Positions 41,709-52,668 of a stretch of 64,000 bases of DNA are shown one piece after another. The DNA is taken from assembly GCA_006386115.1 (NCBI GenBank), contig VFIW01000020.1:248001-312000 (forward strand), in the 5' to 3' direction. Positions within the stretch are counted from its first letter, which is position 1. Each line of letters begins with the position of its first letter. The DNA comes from Globisporangium splendens. Lineage: Eukaryota > Oomycota > Peronosporomycetes > Pythiales > Pythiaceae. Both the position numbers and the translations under genes were made by a program. Under the pieces are notes generated by a model. That model had not been told where the DNA came from, made no database searches, and was given only the letters and a program-made list of their open reading frames with translations.

Positions 41709-44700
41709 TCAACCTCCATTTGCACTCTTTGAAAGCTGCCTTCTGCTTGTCAAAGTAGCTTTGATATTTCTCGTTTTGTAACTCGATCGCGGCCGTGGTG
41801 CCGGGTTATTTGGATTGAGCTTTGCCGACAGGTACAGGATCGAGGACTCCGGGTGGAAATCCTGGTACGCTGGGTAGCGTTTCTGGTGGTTCCCCAGCGT
41901 CGTCGCATTTGAGCCGCATCCTGAAAAGCCACGATTCGCCATCGCGGCATCTCCATGGTACTGCTGCTGGTGATTCGCCACACCCAGAGACGTCGGCGTT
42001 GTCTTGTGCGACGCCAAAGGCGATTGGATCGACGGCACTCCTGGCAACAATAATTCATTGACATCACCGAATTCAATGGCAACTGACACTTTGTAATGGA
42101 ACGTACCTTGACTAGAGAACGATGTCGGCGGCCCGCCACGGACGACGGCGTGTGACGAGACGATGCCAATGGGGAGCTTCAGCTGTTCGTTGTTGCTCAT
42201 TCCGATGCCACTCGGGGGTCCGATTGTCAACGCAGGCGCGCCAACATGCATGGCTGTTAGGTTATAGAATGTGAGTCCACAGCACTCACTTCCACGACTC
42301 CTCATCGCGAAACGCACACAACATGCCACGTACCATTGAACGCTTGGTCATAGTGGACGCTGCTCATTCGCCGTCGATCCGAGCGCAGCCCGCCCAAGTG
42401 GAAATGGTCCGTCGGAGGTCCATTCGTGGATCTCACGAATGCGGCACGATGACAAATTCATTTCTTGAATCCGATCCAACGGGTTCAGATTATTCGCATT
42501 GCCAGTATTGCCGCCAATGTGCGGTGTCATGCCGTTGCTTCCGTTGCCAGCACACTTTTCCAGAATGAACTCCACCGTCAACTTGCCGCTGTACTTTTGC
42601 TTCGCGTCACTCTGATCTTGTGGCGAGATGCTCACGCCGTCAAGCATTTTGACGAGACGTAAGTAGTACACAGCGTAGAGACGGTAATCTGGCATGCGCG
42701 TGATGTCATTGCCAGACAAGTCCAGGATCGTCAACTTCGGTAGCGACTTGAGATGCTGGATCTCCTTGAGCATCTCGATCCGATTGTGGCCAATGTACAG
42801 CTCCATGAGCTTGAGCGCCGATCCGAGTCCGCGCAGACTCGTGATTTGATCCTCTTCCAAGGAAAGCTGAGTCAGGTTCTCGAGCATGTCCAGGCATTCG
42901 ATCGATGTGATTCGATTCCGACCAAGGTGCAGCTTTTTAAGACATACGAGGGTCTCCAGATTCTCTACTTTGGTGATCTCGTTGTCTTCGAGCAACAACT
43001 CTTCCAGCTTCGCACAGTGTTTTAGCTCGTCGGTGCGCTTGATCACACTATCAGCAAACGATGCAACGCGAAGGTTTGCAGCGAGGTCAAGATCCTCGAT
43101 CTCCTGAGTCAGCTCGCGATTCAGATTTAGTTATTCAATGGCGTTCCGACAAGGTTGAAACACAGACAGGCACGATGGCGACGACCTACTTGTCTTCTGC
43201 TGGTCTTCGTCGTCAAACTCGGGTTTGTTGTTGGAGCTGCCACTCAAAGCTGCCTCGCTTGCGCCATTAGAGCCAACGGAGCTCGATGGAACCGATATGA
43301 CTTTCGACCGACAGAAAAAAAACCAGATCTTCGCGGACGATAACTTCGTGATGAGCTGCTGCGCGCTCAGTATTCCATCATTCGTGACGCTTTGCTGGTC
43401 CAAGCAATCGAGCGCTGGCAAATGCTGAAGTACGTGCAGGCGATACCGCTTGTTTTCGCACATGGCGTTCTTTCGAAGATCCAATTGTCGGAATGCTCGG
43501 TCTCAGAACACTCTCCCCATGTACTCTACATCGCCAAACGATTTCAAGTGGTTGTTGTTTGCTTCCAGTGAGCGCAGCAAGTCGCAATGATCCAAGTGCT
43601 CAAGTCGTGTGAGTTGGTTGAATGACACATCAAGGTGTCGTAGCTTGCTGAGACCGTCAAAGCGGTGGTTGATGGACTGGATACTGTTGTAGCTGAGCAC
43701 CAGGACCTCGAGGTGGTCCTTCAAGCACGCTAAGTCGGGTATACTCTCCAGCCCACACCCGAGCAAATTCAAATGTCGGAGTCTCTTGATCTCAACAGAG
43801 TTGAGCCTTGTCGAGATCAGGTGAGTGTAATCGACGACTCCTGGTGTCGGCAAGATCGGTTCCATTTGTAGGACTCGCATGACGTTGTCGCCACTAAGCG
43901 GCGAATCTTCGACTCTCTTGGAGCATGGCGATCGTCGAGTCCGGTACTTGCGCTCAAAGTCTTCCACGAGCTTGGTCACGACGCCAACATCGCCGGTCTC
44001 GGTATCATTCGCGTGTGCTGGTCTCGGCGTCTTTGTTGTGTCTGCTATTGCTGAAGCCGACCCAGCAGAATGGAGCTGTCCTTTGGAAGATGAGTCGCTC
44101 AGCACATACTGGCATTCGACAAGATACTCTGGCAAAACCAGCGCTCTGTCAAACATATAATACAGTCTCTGTCTTGTCGACGAATGCTGCTCGCCTCCGA
44201 TATTAGTCGCTGAGCTGCGTGTGTGAATCTGTAAGCTTTGCAGCCCCACGTAGTCATGCGCATGGATGTGAGGGCTCGAGAAAGCATTTCCTTCGTCCTC
44301 GGTGCATTTGGTGTATCCAGGAAACACTTTGACGACGAGCAACACGCCGCTGGGGAGCTCCCATTCGCCCGACGCCACTAGTTGCAATGCGTCTTTCATT
44401 TCTTTTGTGAGATTCTTCTGCTGTTGTAGTACTGATGTCACTCGGCATAAATCGTCCGCGGACATCGGCTGCTTCTGAAGTAATCGACCTTTCAGGGCAA
44501 GTGCAGCAGCCAACCGCGAGGCATCCAGCAGCGCCACTAAATTCGACAGCTTGATAGTGCCGTCGATGCCCATACTTCCGTACTCAGACGGGTCCCGGAA
44601 TCCGTTCTCGGACGCGAAGAACTGCTCAATGTCCTGATTTTGCCGCTGCTGGTCCAAAAGCGGAGATTGTGCATAGAACAAATACTCGAGCGAGGTTTCT

Positions 44701-46330
44701 AGCGTTGCTCCTGGATATGCTGATGCTGCTGGATCGGATGTTTGCTCGCTGGTGCCGTGCGGATCCGTAATCTGGTCACGCTCGCGTGTCTGTTCTTCCG
44801 ATTCTTTCACGGGCACTGTCACCCCCTTTTTCGATGCGTTGGCTTTCAGCTGCTGCTCGGGAACTGTCAGGATTTCGTCCATTCGGGAGTGAAAGCGATG
44901 CCTCAGGTAGCGATTGTTGATCCGCGTGATGCGGTTGATGCAAATACCCTGGACACCAAACAGCTGAAGCTCGTTGGTAAATAGTCGAGACCGGACCAAA
45001 TCGACACAAGACACAAACCAGGCGTCCGAGGGCTTTCCATCTTCGAGCCGAATATTGCCGCCAGTCTCTAGCTCTAGAAGCAACCTCGAGATATTGATGT
45101 CAGATGTCCGCAGCAGCTTGACACGCAGTCGATCGAATTCCGTGTTCATACGGTAAATCGTGCCATACTTGCTTTGCAGGCACGCGTCGACGCACTCGAG
45201 TTTTTCCTGAGATCCTGGGTTGCCTGGCAATCTGCGTGCGCTTCCTTGGCATCTTTGTCCGATAAATCGGCAATGTACCGCTCGATTTCTTTCTTCTGAC
45301 GCACCAGTGCCGCCAGACTCGTTTCGATCTGTTGCTCGGCCTGATTTCGAATACTCTCCGAGTGATTGATGCGTGCGCGGATGTCGCGTTTGATGGTCTT
45401 GATGCGCACGTTGTAGTACATTTTCTTCTTGATCATCGTGGCTTCCGCGATCTGCTTGTTGCGTGTCGACAGCTCCACGGTATCTAAACAAGTGAGGTGA
45501 TTGAGATGGCACATCAAGTAGGTCTGATAACTGCACAACTTGCAGACAGGATTGTCGCCATAATGCGGATCGCTGAGCGTGAGCACGGTGAGTTGATCTA
45601 GACTCGCGAGACTGAGGAGGTTCTTAAAATTGCACAGTCGGTTGTCTGCGAGGTTGAGCTCTGTCAAATTCACACAGCAACTCAGGGCGGAATCTATTCG
45701 TTCAACCCTGTTCCGACATGCCCACAGTTGCTTGAGCTGCGCCAGCTTCCACAGTCCATCCAGTTGACCCAATTGGTTGTCGTTCAGCCGCAGGGTCTCG
45801 AGCTGTTCCAGGGTATCGAGCTGCTCAATGGTACGAATTTTGTTGCTGCTCAAGTTCAACTTTCGGATCTTGCTGCAGTTTTCCAGGTTCGTGATCCGCT
45901 CGAGTCCACACTCTGTGATGCACAGCAGCTCCAGATTTGAACAGTGTTTAGCCCCTTCCGTCGCTGTAATCGTCGGGTGTTTGATGACCGAGAGCTCACA
46001 CAGCGCTGGGAAGTACATGACGGACTTCATGGAGCTCCAAAAGCCTAGAAACATGTCGAGTGTCGTGACATTCGGTCCTTTCCGTGCAAATTGCGTGGCC
46101 GAGAGTCCGTTATCGCGACACAGTTCCTGCAACTCCTCGCTGCCTTCGAAAATGCGAATGCGGTCGTATCGCGCAGGCGATAGCTCATTATTCCCGCCAG
46201 ACTTGTCATTCGCTGGCTGCTCCGGAGCTGCTGGTGCGCTCACGGTCTCCATTGCAGGCTGATTGGTTTCAGGTACTGTCGGGGTGCTGAGCGATCGTAG
46301 AGATGGTTCGTGCTGCCCACAAATAGGCAT
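41709..46330 (-). CDS. LRRC9: LRRC9-like leucine-rich repeat protein, reading frame interrupted
   Basis: A long minus-strand gene with SDS22-type leucine-rich repeats in several blocks: 46252-45530, 43800-43400 and 43130-42400. The opening E-L-C-R-D-N-G ... T-T-L-D-M-F-L and the central segment ending L-P-E-Y-L-V-E match LRRC9, a ciliary/flagellar-associated family. A 60-nt intron (43104-43163) and two C-terminal introns can be placed. Three problems remain: a frame change between about 45180 and 45300 (a 47-nt micro-intron would repair it), an in-frame TGA at 43503-43505 in an otherwise open frame, and another frame change near 42380-42420. The gene is either decaying, mis-assembled, or spliced in ways I could not resolve. 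The start Met (46330 or 46252) is uncertain, and the last 200 residues are low-complexity and unassigned. Confidence 0.6.
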
Positions 46331-46780
46331 CGCTGGCTTGCTGTCGACAGGGTACGGCGAGGGCAGGACTCGCAATGTGTCGCGTCGAAGCTGACTGCGT
46401 CGCCGGCACTGATGAATACACTGCAGGGGTTGTTCGGGAAAAGTCAAGAAGCAACTGCAGACGATACTCTCAAAGCCTGGCGACCTGTGCTGGGGTCTGC
46501 TCACACAGGCGCGTGGCGCTGGCGCATGTGCTCTTGGTGAGTGAACAAATCTCCTGTGAATCACAGCAGATGTCTTTGTTTCCTCGTCAGAAATTGACGC
46601 AATGCTTGTGTCTGAGCTTCATTCTCGCATCCTTTCGTTCGTTTTGCCAAAAGCAAACTTAATACTGAAAACGAACCTTGTGCTCGCGCTCCCACTCGAA
46701 CTTTGTGATGGTGCGTACTTTGTGTTGGAAATCGAGAGGGAGTACTATACGACCTGAACGTCAAAGAGACCAAAAGAAGC
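46331..46780. other. Divergent promoter region
   Basis: It lies between the LRRC9-like gene (-) and the phosphodiesterase (+). The LRRC9 frame stays open to 46564, so part of it could be coding. No motif was recognised. Confidence 0.4.
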
Positions 46781-47770
46781 ATGGCGAGCACGACGGAGAC
46801 GGTGGCGCGCGCGCTGCCGCACGACGTCTCTCCTGTCAAGGTCGTCAAGATCGCCGTCTCAGTGCTCTCCCTGCTCCTGTCGACTGTCCTCAGCGTCGCG
46901 TACTGGTATTTCGGCATCCTGGGGGCCGCATTCCTTGTCGTTTTGTTGTCACTCGGAGCTGTGCGGTGGGTGTACTGGAATGGTGTCGGCGTCGGCGGGT
47001 GGCAATGGTCGTGGCTCCGCACATCTAGCGTCGTGATCAACTCCCTGAGAAGCGAGCCGCAGCAGAAGGGCACACTGCGGTTTGTGTGCATATCGGACAC
47101 CCACGGGCGTCATCGGAATGTTCGAGACATCCCCGACGGCGACGTGCTCGTGCACTGCGGCGACTTTACGAATCGAGGCACACACAAGGAGATCCGCGAC
47201 TTCAACGACTGGCTCGGCTCGCTCCCGCACCGCCGCAAGATTGTGATTGCTGGGAACCACGACCTGAGCATGGACGCGGCCGAGTACGACGTGCACTGGC
47301 AAGCGAAATGGCGCCACGACGAGTACAACGACCCGACGCAGTCACGCGCGCTGCTCACGAACTGCACGTACGTGGAGAACCGCTCGGTGGTGATCGATGG
47401 CATCAAGATCTACGGGTCACCCATGACACCGCCGATCCCTGGCCGCGTGATGGCGTTCAACGTGGCGCGCGGGTTCGCGGCGCAGCAGCAGTGGTCCAAG
47501 ATCCCGTCCGACGTCGACGTGCTGCTCACGCACGGTCCCCCCAACGGCATCCTGGACAAGGTGTTCACGGGCGCGCGCGTCGGCGACGAGACGCTGCTGA
47601 AGGAGGTGATGTCGCGCTGCCGGCCACGGTTCCACGTGTTCGGCCACATCCACGAGGCGTACGGCGCCACGCGCGTGGGGACGACGGTGTTCATCAACTG
47701 CGCGACCAGCACGCTGCTGGGCAAACCCAAGCACGCGCCAGTCGTGTTCGACATCCCGGCCAAGTGCTAA
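46781..47770 (+). CDS. MPPED-like metallophosphoesterase with N-terminal membrane hairpin
   Basis: Intronless, 329 aa. Two hydrophobic segments at about residues 20-65 come first. The calcineurin-like phosphoesterase domain follows, with metal-binding motifs C-I-S-D-T-H-G, H-C-G-D-F-T, A-G-N-H-D, L-T-H-G-P-P and F-G-H-I-H. The G-D-V-L-V-H-C-G-D-F-T and F-N-D-W-L-G-S-L-P-H stretches match the MPPED1/MPPED2 (239AB) family, class III cyclic nucleotide phosphodiesterases. Animal members are soluble, so the membrane hairpin is a distinguishing feature. The physiological substrate is unknown. Confidence 0.9.
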   Translation: MASTTETVARALPHDVSPVKVVKIAVSVLSLLLSTVLSVAYWYFGILGAAFLVVLLSLGAVRWVYWNGVGVGGWQWSWLRTSSVVINSLRSEPQQKGTLRFVCISDTHGRHRNVRDIPDGDVLVHCGDFTNRGTHKEIRDFNDWLGSLPHRRKIVIAGNHDLSMDAAEYDVHWQAKWRHDEYNDPTQSRALLTNCTYVENRSVVIDGIKIYGSPMTPPIPGRVMAFNVARGFAAQQQWSKIPSDVDVLLTHGPPNGILDKVFTGARVGDETLLKEVMSRCRPRFHVFGHIHEAYGATRVGTTVFINCATSTLLGKPKHAPVVFDIPAKC

Positions 47771-48183
47771 GATACACACGCGATGGCGGATATCAAAACT
47801 AATAGAATGTTGCCGTTAGAAAACAACATCAAGAAATAATTGATGAATCGTTCGGTTGCCGACTAATCAAGAACTTCAACTGAGCTAAACAAGAGCGCGT
47901 CGCCGATTGCGCAGAAAGGAAGGGGGGATCCACAATGCTGACCATCACTCCATTCAATACAATATTATACATCTTATCTAATTAAGCAGTTATAATTTGT
48001 AAGTTTTTAGCTTGGATCTCTTAGTTTGTAGTCATCATTTTACAAATAGTACACTTTTATAGCGGTCAGTGCTGGTGAAATAGAGAATCCTCCCTGATCT
48101 CGATGATGCGCGTGCGGCAAGAGCTCACTTGGCATTAATTCCTTCGCGCTAAAAGCAGCAGATCAGCGAGCATTGAGAGAACG
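47771..48183. other. AT-rich intergenic region
   Basis: It lies between the phosphodiesterase and the MFS transporter, markedly AT-rich at 47960-48060. No feature was recognised. Confidence 0.5.
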
Positions 48184-50371
48184 ATGAAGCAGACGCATGG
48201 TGGCAAAGGAAGCGGTGGCTACGATGCGCCGCATCTGAATCCGGAGGCACAGAGTCCGTACGCCGTGTATCGGCAGATCGGCGCGCTCATCGGGCTCGGG
48301 TTGCTGCAGTCGCTCTCATTTGGGATCATGGCGCCGATGATGCCGATTATCACCACGGAGGTAGGTGTGCGCCATTAGTAATCAGTAGCACTGTGACTAT
48401 GAATGCGTGTCTTATGCAATTGGTTCTGCTGTGTAGTACTTTGCGCGAGAGTACACGAAGGGGGAGCCGATCAACTGCGGAAAGCACGCACACACGGATG
48501 TACGTCAAAGATCCCTTCGGATCCCGGCGATACTACAGACCTATGGAAACTGATGATGTGTCCGTTTATACGTAGGCGTGCGTGTTTGGATCGAAAGAAG
48601 CCGACTGGTGGTCCAGGTATGCTTGCTTATCACACTTCTATTGGTGTTTTTGTCATTAATGTGACTCTCGTTGCAGCATTTTCTCGGCTACGGGGTGCTT
48701 GCTGCTGTTTTTCCTGTCGCCGATCATCGGCCAAGCATCCGATACGTATGGCCGCAAGGTACGTTGCACTTGAGAAAATGGATACATCAATGCTCATCAG
48801 GATCCTCATATGGTCGCTGATAGACTCACTCATTCTATGGGTATCTTGCAGATCTTCCTTGTGCTCAGTCAAGTGGCTCGCCTCGGTGTGCCGTTCGCAG
48901 TGCTGCTATTTGCAGAGTATGGCGGCTCCATCATGCCGTATTTCGCGCTGCGCTTCGTGGATTCCGCATTTGGGTGAGTCCCTGATCTCCAACAGTTTGT
49001 TGAGAAAGAGCTTGGTGCGAACTGGAAGGCTGACATAACCTTCTGTGTTGTGTAGGACGGCGAGCGTCTCGAGTGCCGCGGTGGCTGACGTTGTGAGTCC
49101 CGCGAACCGTGCTGCGGCGTTCGGGATCTTGTTTGCGACGTTCATGATCGGCTACTGTATCAGTGCTGGCATTGCGCCGTTTATGAGCCGCGTACGTTTG
49201 TTGTGTACATCTGTTCCGCTCTTGGGTATGAGTGTGTATTGCCCTCGCTCTAATCGCGCTCGTTTTGCATAACGTCAACAGTATCATGCTCTGCAAGTCT
49301 CGTGCGTTCTCTTTATACTGCGCGTGATTTGGGCCGTGTTCTTACTCCCAGAGACGCTTCCTCCATCCAAGCGCGCCAAGAAATCGTCTCGTCGCATTGA
49401 GAACCCGATCCGTGCCATGGCGATTCTCTGGCGGTCGCAACTGTTTATCCGTCTCACGTGCTTGATCGCGCTCACCAGCTTTGTGACAAACGGCCTGTAC
49501 CAGATCCAGTTGTTCTACCTCAATGTAAACAATACGAGCTTCTGTTTGATGTATGCATTTCCACAAATTTGGCCACAGACATGAGACTAACCTTCGTCTT
49601 TTGTACCTGGTTTCTTTTGTAGACTGTCGTGTCGTTCAATGAGAAAGACACGTCGCGAATTATGCTGCTTGGGGGCGTGCTGGGTATCCTCGCGCAGATT
49701 TTCTTGCTCAAGCCGCTGATGGATTGTTTCAAGGAAAAGGGCGTGATCGTGATCGCTTTGCTCTCGAGCATCACCCAATGTGTCGGGTTCACGATCAGTG
49801 CGTATTACCCAGAAAAGTGGCTGTTGTTCGCCTTCGCCGTGCCGGGGACGCTCGGTGACTTTGCGTTTGCTGCCATCGCGTCGCTCAAATCCATCAACGT
49901 TTCGGAAAAAGTACGTTGAAAGAAGTCTCTGGTTCACATTGGAGGCATATCTCTAATCTTTGTCTGTGCACTTTGGAACAGGAACAAGGTCGCTTGCAAG
50001 GCGCGATCTATGGCGCTCGTGCGGTCTTCGAGGCGACGGGGCCAGTGGTGTACGCTGCGATTTACTCTCGGATGAAAGCGCACTCGCCGTTCTCCTGTGC
50101 GATACCATTCATTCTCTCTGGGGTGCTCTACGTCATCAGCATTGGCGTCGCGCTGTCGCTGCCGGTTCCAGCGCACTCGGAGATCAAGCAGCCGCCGCTC
50201 ATGTCACCCACGGTCATCGCCACGCCGTCGTCGTCGTCCATGTTTTTCTCCACGGACGACGAGGGAGACAGCGAAACTGATGCACCGGTCTCGTTTGATC
50301 GTGAGACAGACGAGGTCCTTGCTGAGCCGCTGCTTGGTCCAAGTTCGTCATCAACGTATGCTGACGTGTAA
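48184..50371 (+). CDS. Major facilitator superfamily transporter (HIAT1/TetA-like)
   Basis: Nine exons are predicted: 48184-48360, 48437-48499, 48576-48616, 48677-48758, 48852-48973, 49056-49191, 49282-49524, 49623-49910 and 49982-50371, 513 aa. Phases agree at every junction. The MFS signature between helices 2 and 3 is seen as S-P-I-I-G-Q-A-S-D-T-Y-G-R-K, and F-L-L-P-E-T-L-P ends the first half. A cytosolic loop rich in Lys/Ser separates the halves, and the C-terminal 60 residues are hydrophilic with Ser/Asp runs. The closest group by motif is the tetracycline-transporter-like HIAT1/MFSD14 family. The substrate cannot be assigned. A Cys-containing loop (N-C-G-K-H) after the first helix is on the outer side. 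Confidence 0.85.
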
Positions 50372-50548
50372 ATCTTCGCCAAGGTAGACTGAGTGACTGG
50401 GAGGTAAAGGATATTTTGTGTGTATTGTGTACAATCGAGCGGAGGATCTTGTGCTCCGCTGCACGTGCAGAAGAAAAAAGTTATTAAACAGAACTGGAGA
50501 CTAACATTGACAGCGAGTCAAAGACAGCACAGCATGTGCCAAACTTTC

Positions 50549-51238
50549 TCAGAAGAACAATTGTCTGAATGGTGGCGGTGGCGCGACAAAGTATACTGGG
50601 CACGCGTTGATCCCAGGATCCTCAAACAACCGCATCACGGATGCAAAGTGCGCGTCGTCGGGCAGCTCCGCCATGCACGCTTGCATGAATGGATCCATCT
50701 CAACGTGTCCGAGCCGTCGACAGATGTTGTACGCCTGTGTGGATGTGTTGGGTATGATGAGCTTTGTGTCTTCGTGGAGTCCACCGCCGAGTTCCGCGAG
50801 GTACTTGAGCAGGTCAGTTACAAATGTGGTCGCGGTGATACTTCCACGTGGCTGTGAGATCCATGACGGAGGCTTTGTGTCTTTACTCCCCGGACTGAGA
50901 TTGTTGGCTGCGTCCACGAATTGTACCAACGTCTCGGGTGACTGCCAGATGAACTGAAACCCAGACAGCACGCCTTCCATGCGCAACTCCTGCCCATGGC
51001 AATCGTACACAAAGAGCATTAGGCGGATCATCTATTCATTTACAGATAGCATTTGCTCCACGTACGCCTTCAGATCCTCGGTCAGCAGAAGGCGCCATGC
51101 AATGCGTGTTGGATTCACTCGTTGCAATGTTCTCAAGCTCGGGGAAGAACGGACCCATTTGCTCTGTTGGTGGTCGACCTTTGCCTCTCGGTGCAAATTT
51201 GAGAAATGAGAGCGACATCGCTGTACAATGCGCTTTTC
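50549..51238 (-). CDS. Unrecognised protein segment crossed by one in-frame TAG
   Basis: Reading from an apparent acceptor (TGCTCTTCAG, exon from 51238) the frame encodes 68 protein-like residues including N-P-T-R-I-A-W-R-L-L-L-T-E-D-L-K. It hits TAG at 51032-51034 and continues without shift from ATG at 51031 to a stop at 50549 (160 codons, ending in a Pro-rich, aromatic tail). I do not recognise the family. The two parts may be one protein broken by a nonsense change, one protein with a tiny intron ending at that AG, or the end of one gene abutting another. It converges with the MFS transporter. Confidence 0.4.
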
Positions 51239-51541
51239 CTGAAGAGCATTGATGATAATTCATGCGATGGCGCTATGGTGTCATCGTCGGTACGTTTAGC
51301 TCCTTACTGTGTGGCACATCCCACTCTCAGTGAGACCATCAACTGAGTTGCTTTACTGTACGGGGGATGACTGCCTTGTGGCGTGGCACTTGCAACAGAA
51401 TGGGTTCATACGAGGGAGGAGGATGCGAGCGGAGCAGTCAGCGGCATGCGCACGAGCAGTCATCACGCCCATTCATAAACAAACCTACGAGAAATATCAT
51501 GAGAACGCCGTTTGGTCACCAGTCATTTGCGTGATTTACAC

Positions 51542-52388
51542 CTATTCTTCAACTAACGGAAGAGCCAAACCTGTCGCTCGTGGCGTCGTTTCCTTGTCTG
51601 TCGTGATCCCTCCTGCCGCGGCATCGTCGTGTCCCTGTTGTGCCGCTGCGTGGGACATTTGCTTTTCCATGCGCGCGCTCGCCGTGTCAAGTGAATCCTT
51701 AGAGTGCGCTGTTGAGATGGCTGCTGGTGATGTGGCTTTCGGCAGAAGAAACTCCTGCGCGAGCTGCTTCGCGTCAGAGTACTTCGCAGACACCGGCGCG
51801 ATGGAGGTTCGTGGGGAGAGGTGCCCACCGGAAGCAGGTGAGAAGGGTGTCGCCCCAGTTGCGCTCTTGTCCCCGTAAGTCGCTTGTCTGTGACTCTCTT
51901 CGTCACTATCGAACGCGTGGTGGGCATTGTCGTGTAAAATAGGATATGTGACGATCTTGTCGACAACGACGGTGCGGCCGCTCCAGAGCCACACTTTGTG
52001 CACTTTGATCGCGATGCAGTCGTCAACGGTCGATGGCACATTCCGCGACAGGATCTAACGCTCTTTCAGCCACCATTTGCCGCGCTTCGTGTCCACTGGT
52101 GCCTGCTCCAAGTAGTGTGCATTCCAGAGCTGCTGCCCTGCACCCGTTGTATTCCGCCGCATGCTCCTGCCGTGGGCTGTGATCATAAGTAACTTTCGCA
52201 TCGTCGTCCAGCAGCGCCGACGGTGCGATTGTAGTCGAAGCAGCTGCTCGAGAAAACGGATCAACTGGGAAAACGAGGGTATTTTGGGTGGCGCTCGCGC
52301 TCACTTTGCGCTCCTCATGCAGCAGTGTCTTGAGCAGCTCCATCTCGCGCTTGAGCTCCTACACCGCCTCCACCACATCGCTCTCCAT
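51542..52388 (-). CDS. Unrecognised coiled-coil-start protein segment with two in-frame TAGs and a frame change
   Basis: From ATG at 52386-52388 the frame reads a short acidic start, TAG at 52359-52361, then a charged coiled-coil-like segment (E-L-K-R-E-M-E-L-L). A frame change is needed near 52170-52180. The new frame reads N-A-H-Y-L-E-Q and K-W-W-L-K-E-R, TAG at 52055-52057, then on to 51542, with W-L-W-S-G-R-T-V and a long Ala/Ser/Thr-rich tail. Protein-like composition on both sides suggests a real gene or a young relic, perhaps the 5' part of the segment at 50549-51238. No family was recognised. Each TAG could also be a splice acceptor AG. Confidence 0.35.
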
Positions 52389-52668
52389 TTTTACACACGA
52401 GCCATTCTGCAGCTTTTCGCGGGCTAAAAACGACCAACACTCACGTCCTCTCACAAAAAGTAGCATAATTTGGCGTCAATTATGACTAAAGTGGCATCTT
52501 CAAATATTGAACGCAGTCACTTTCTATTTACAAATTAGTGCCACAATTGTCAACTCTTTTCAAATTGATGCACTGTGCACAACCATAATACAAGGTCGAA
52601 AAGAAGAGGACGTGCTTCTTGGAAGGATCGCTCTTGAAGAAGCACGCGAAGTGAGGAAGGAAGGCGCC
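52389..52668. other. Divergent intergenic region
   Basis: AT-rich gap upstream of the cotransporter; frames open into it carry no conserved residues. Confidence 0.45.

Noticed and set aside
43503..43505. Selenocysteine at the TGA in the LRRC9-like gene
   Set aside because: The position is a structural LRR residue with no redox role, and I see no SECIS-like reason to invoke it; mutation, error or splicing is simpler.
50549..52388. Alternative genetic code with TAG as glutamine
   Set aside because: Several solid genes in the window end with TAG in the expected place (for example the S10 genes at 996-2577 and 29901-31370), so TAG is a normal stop here.
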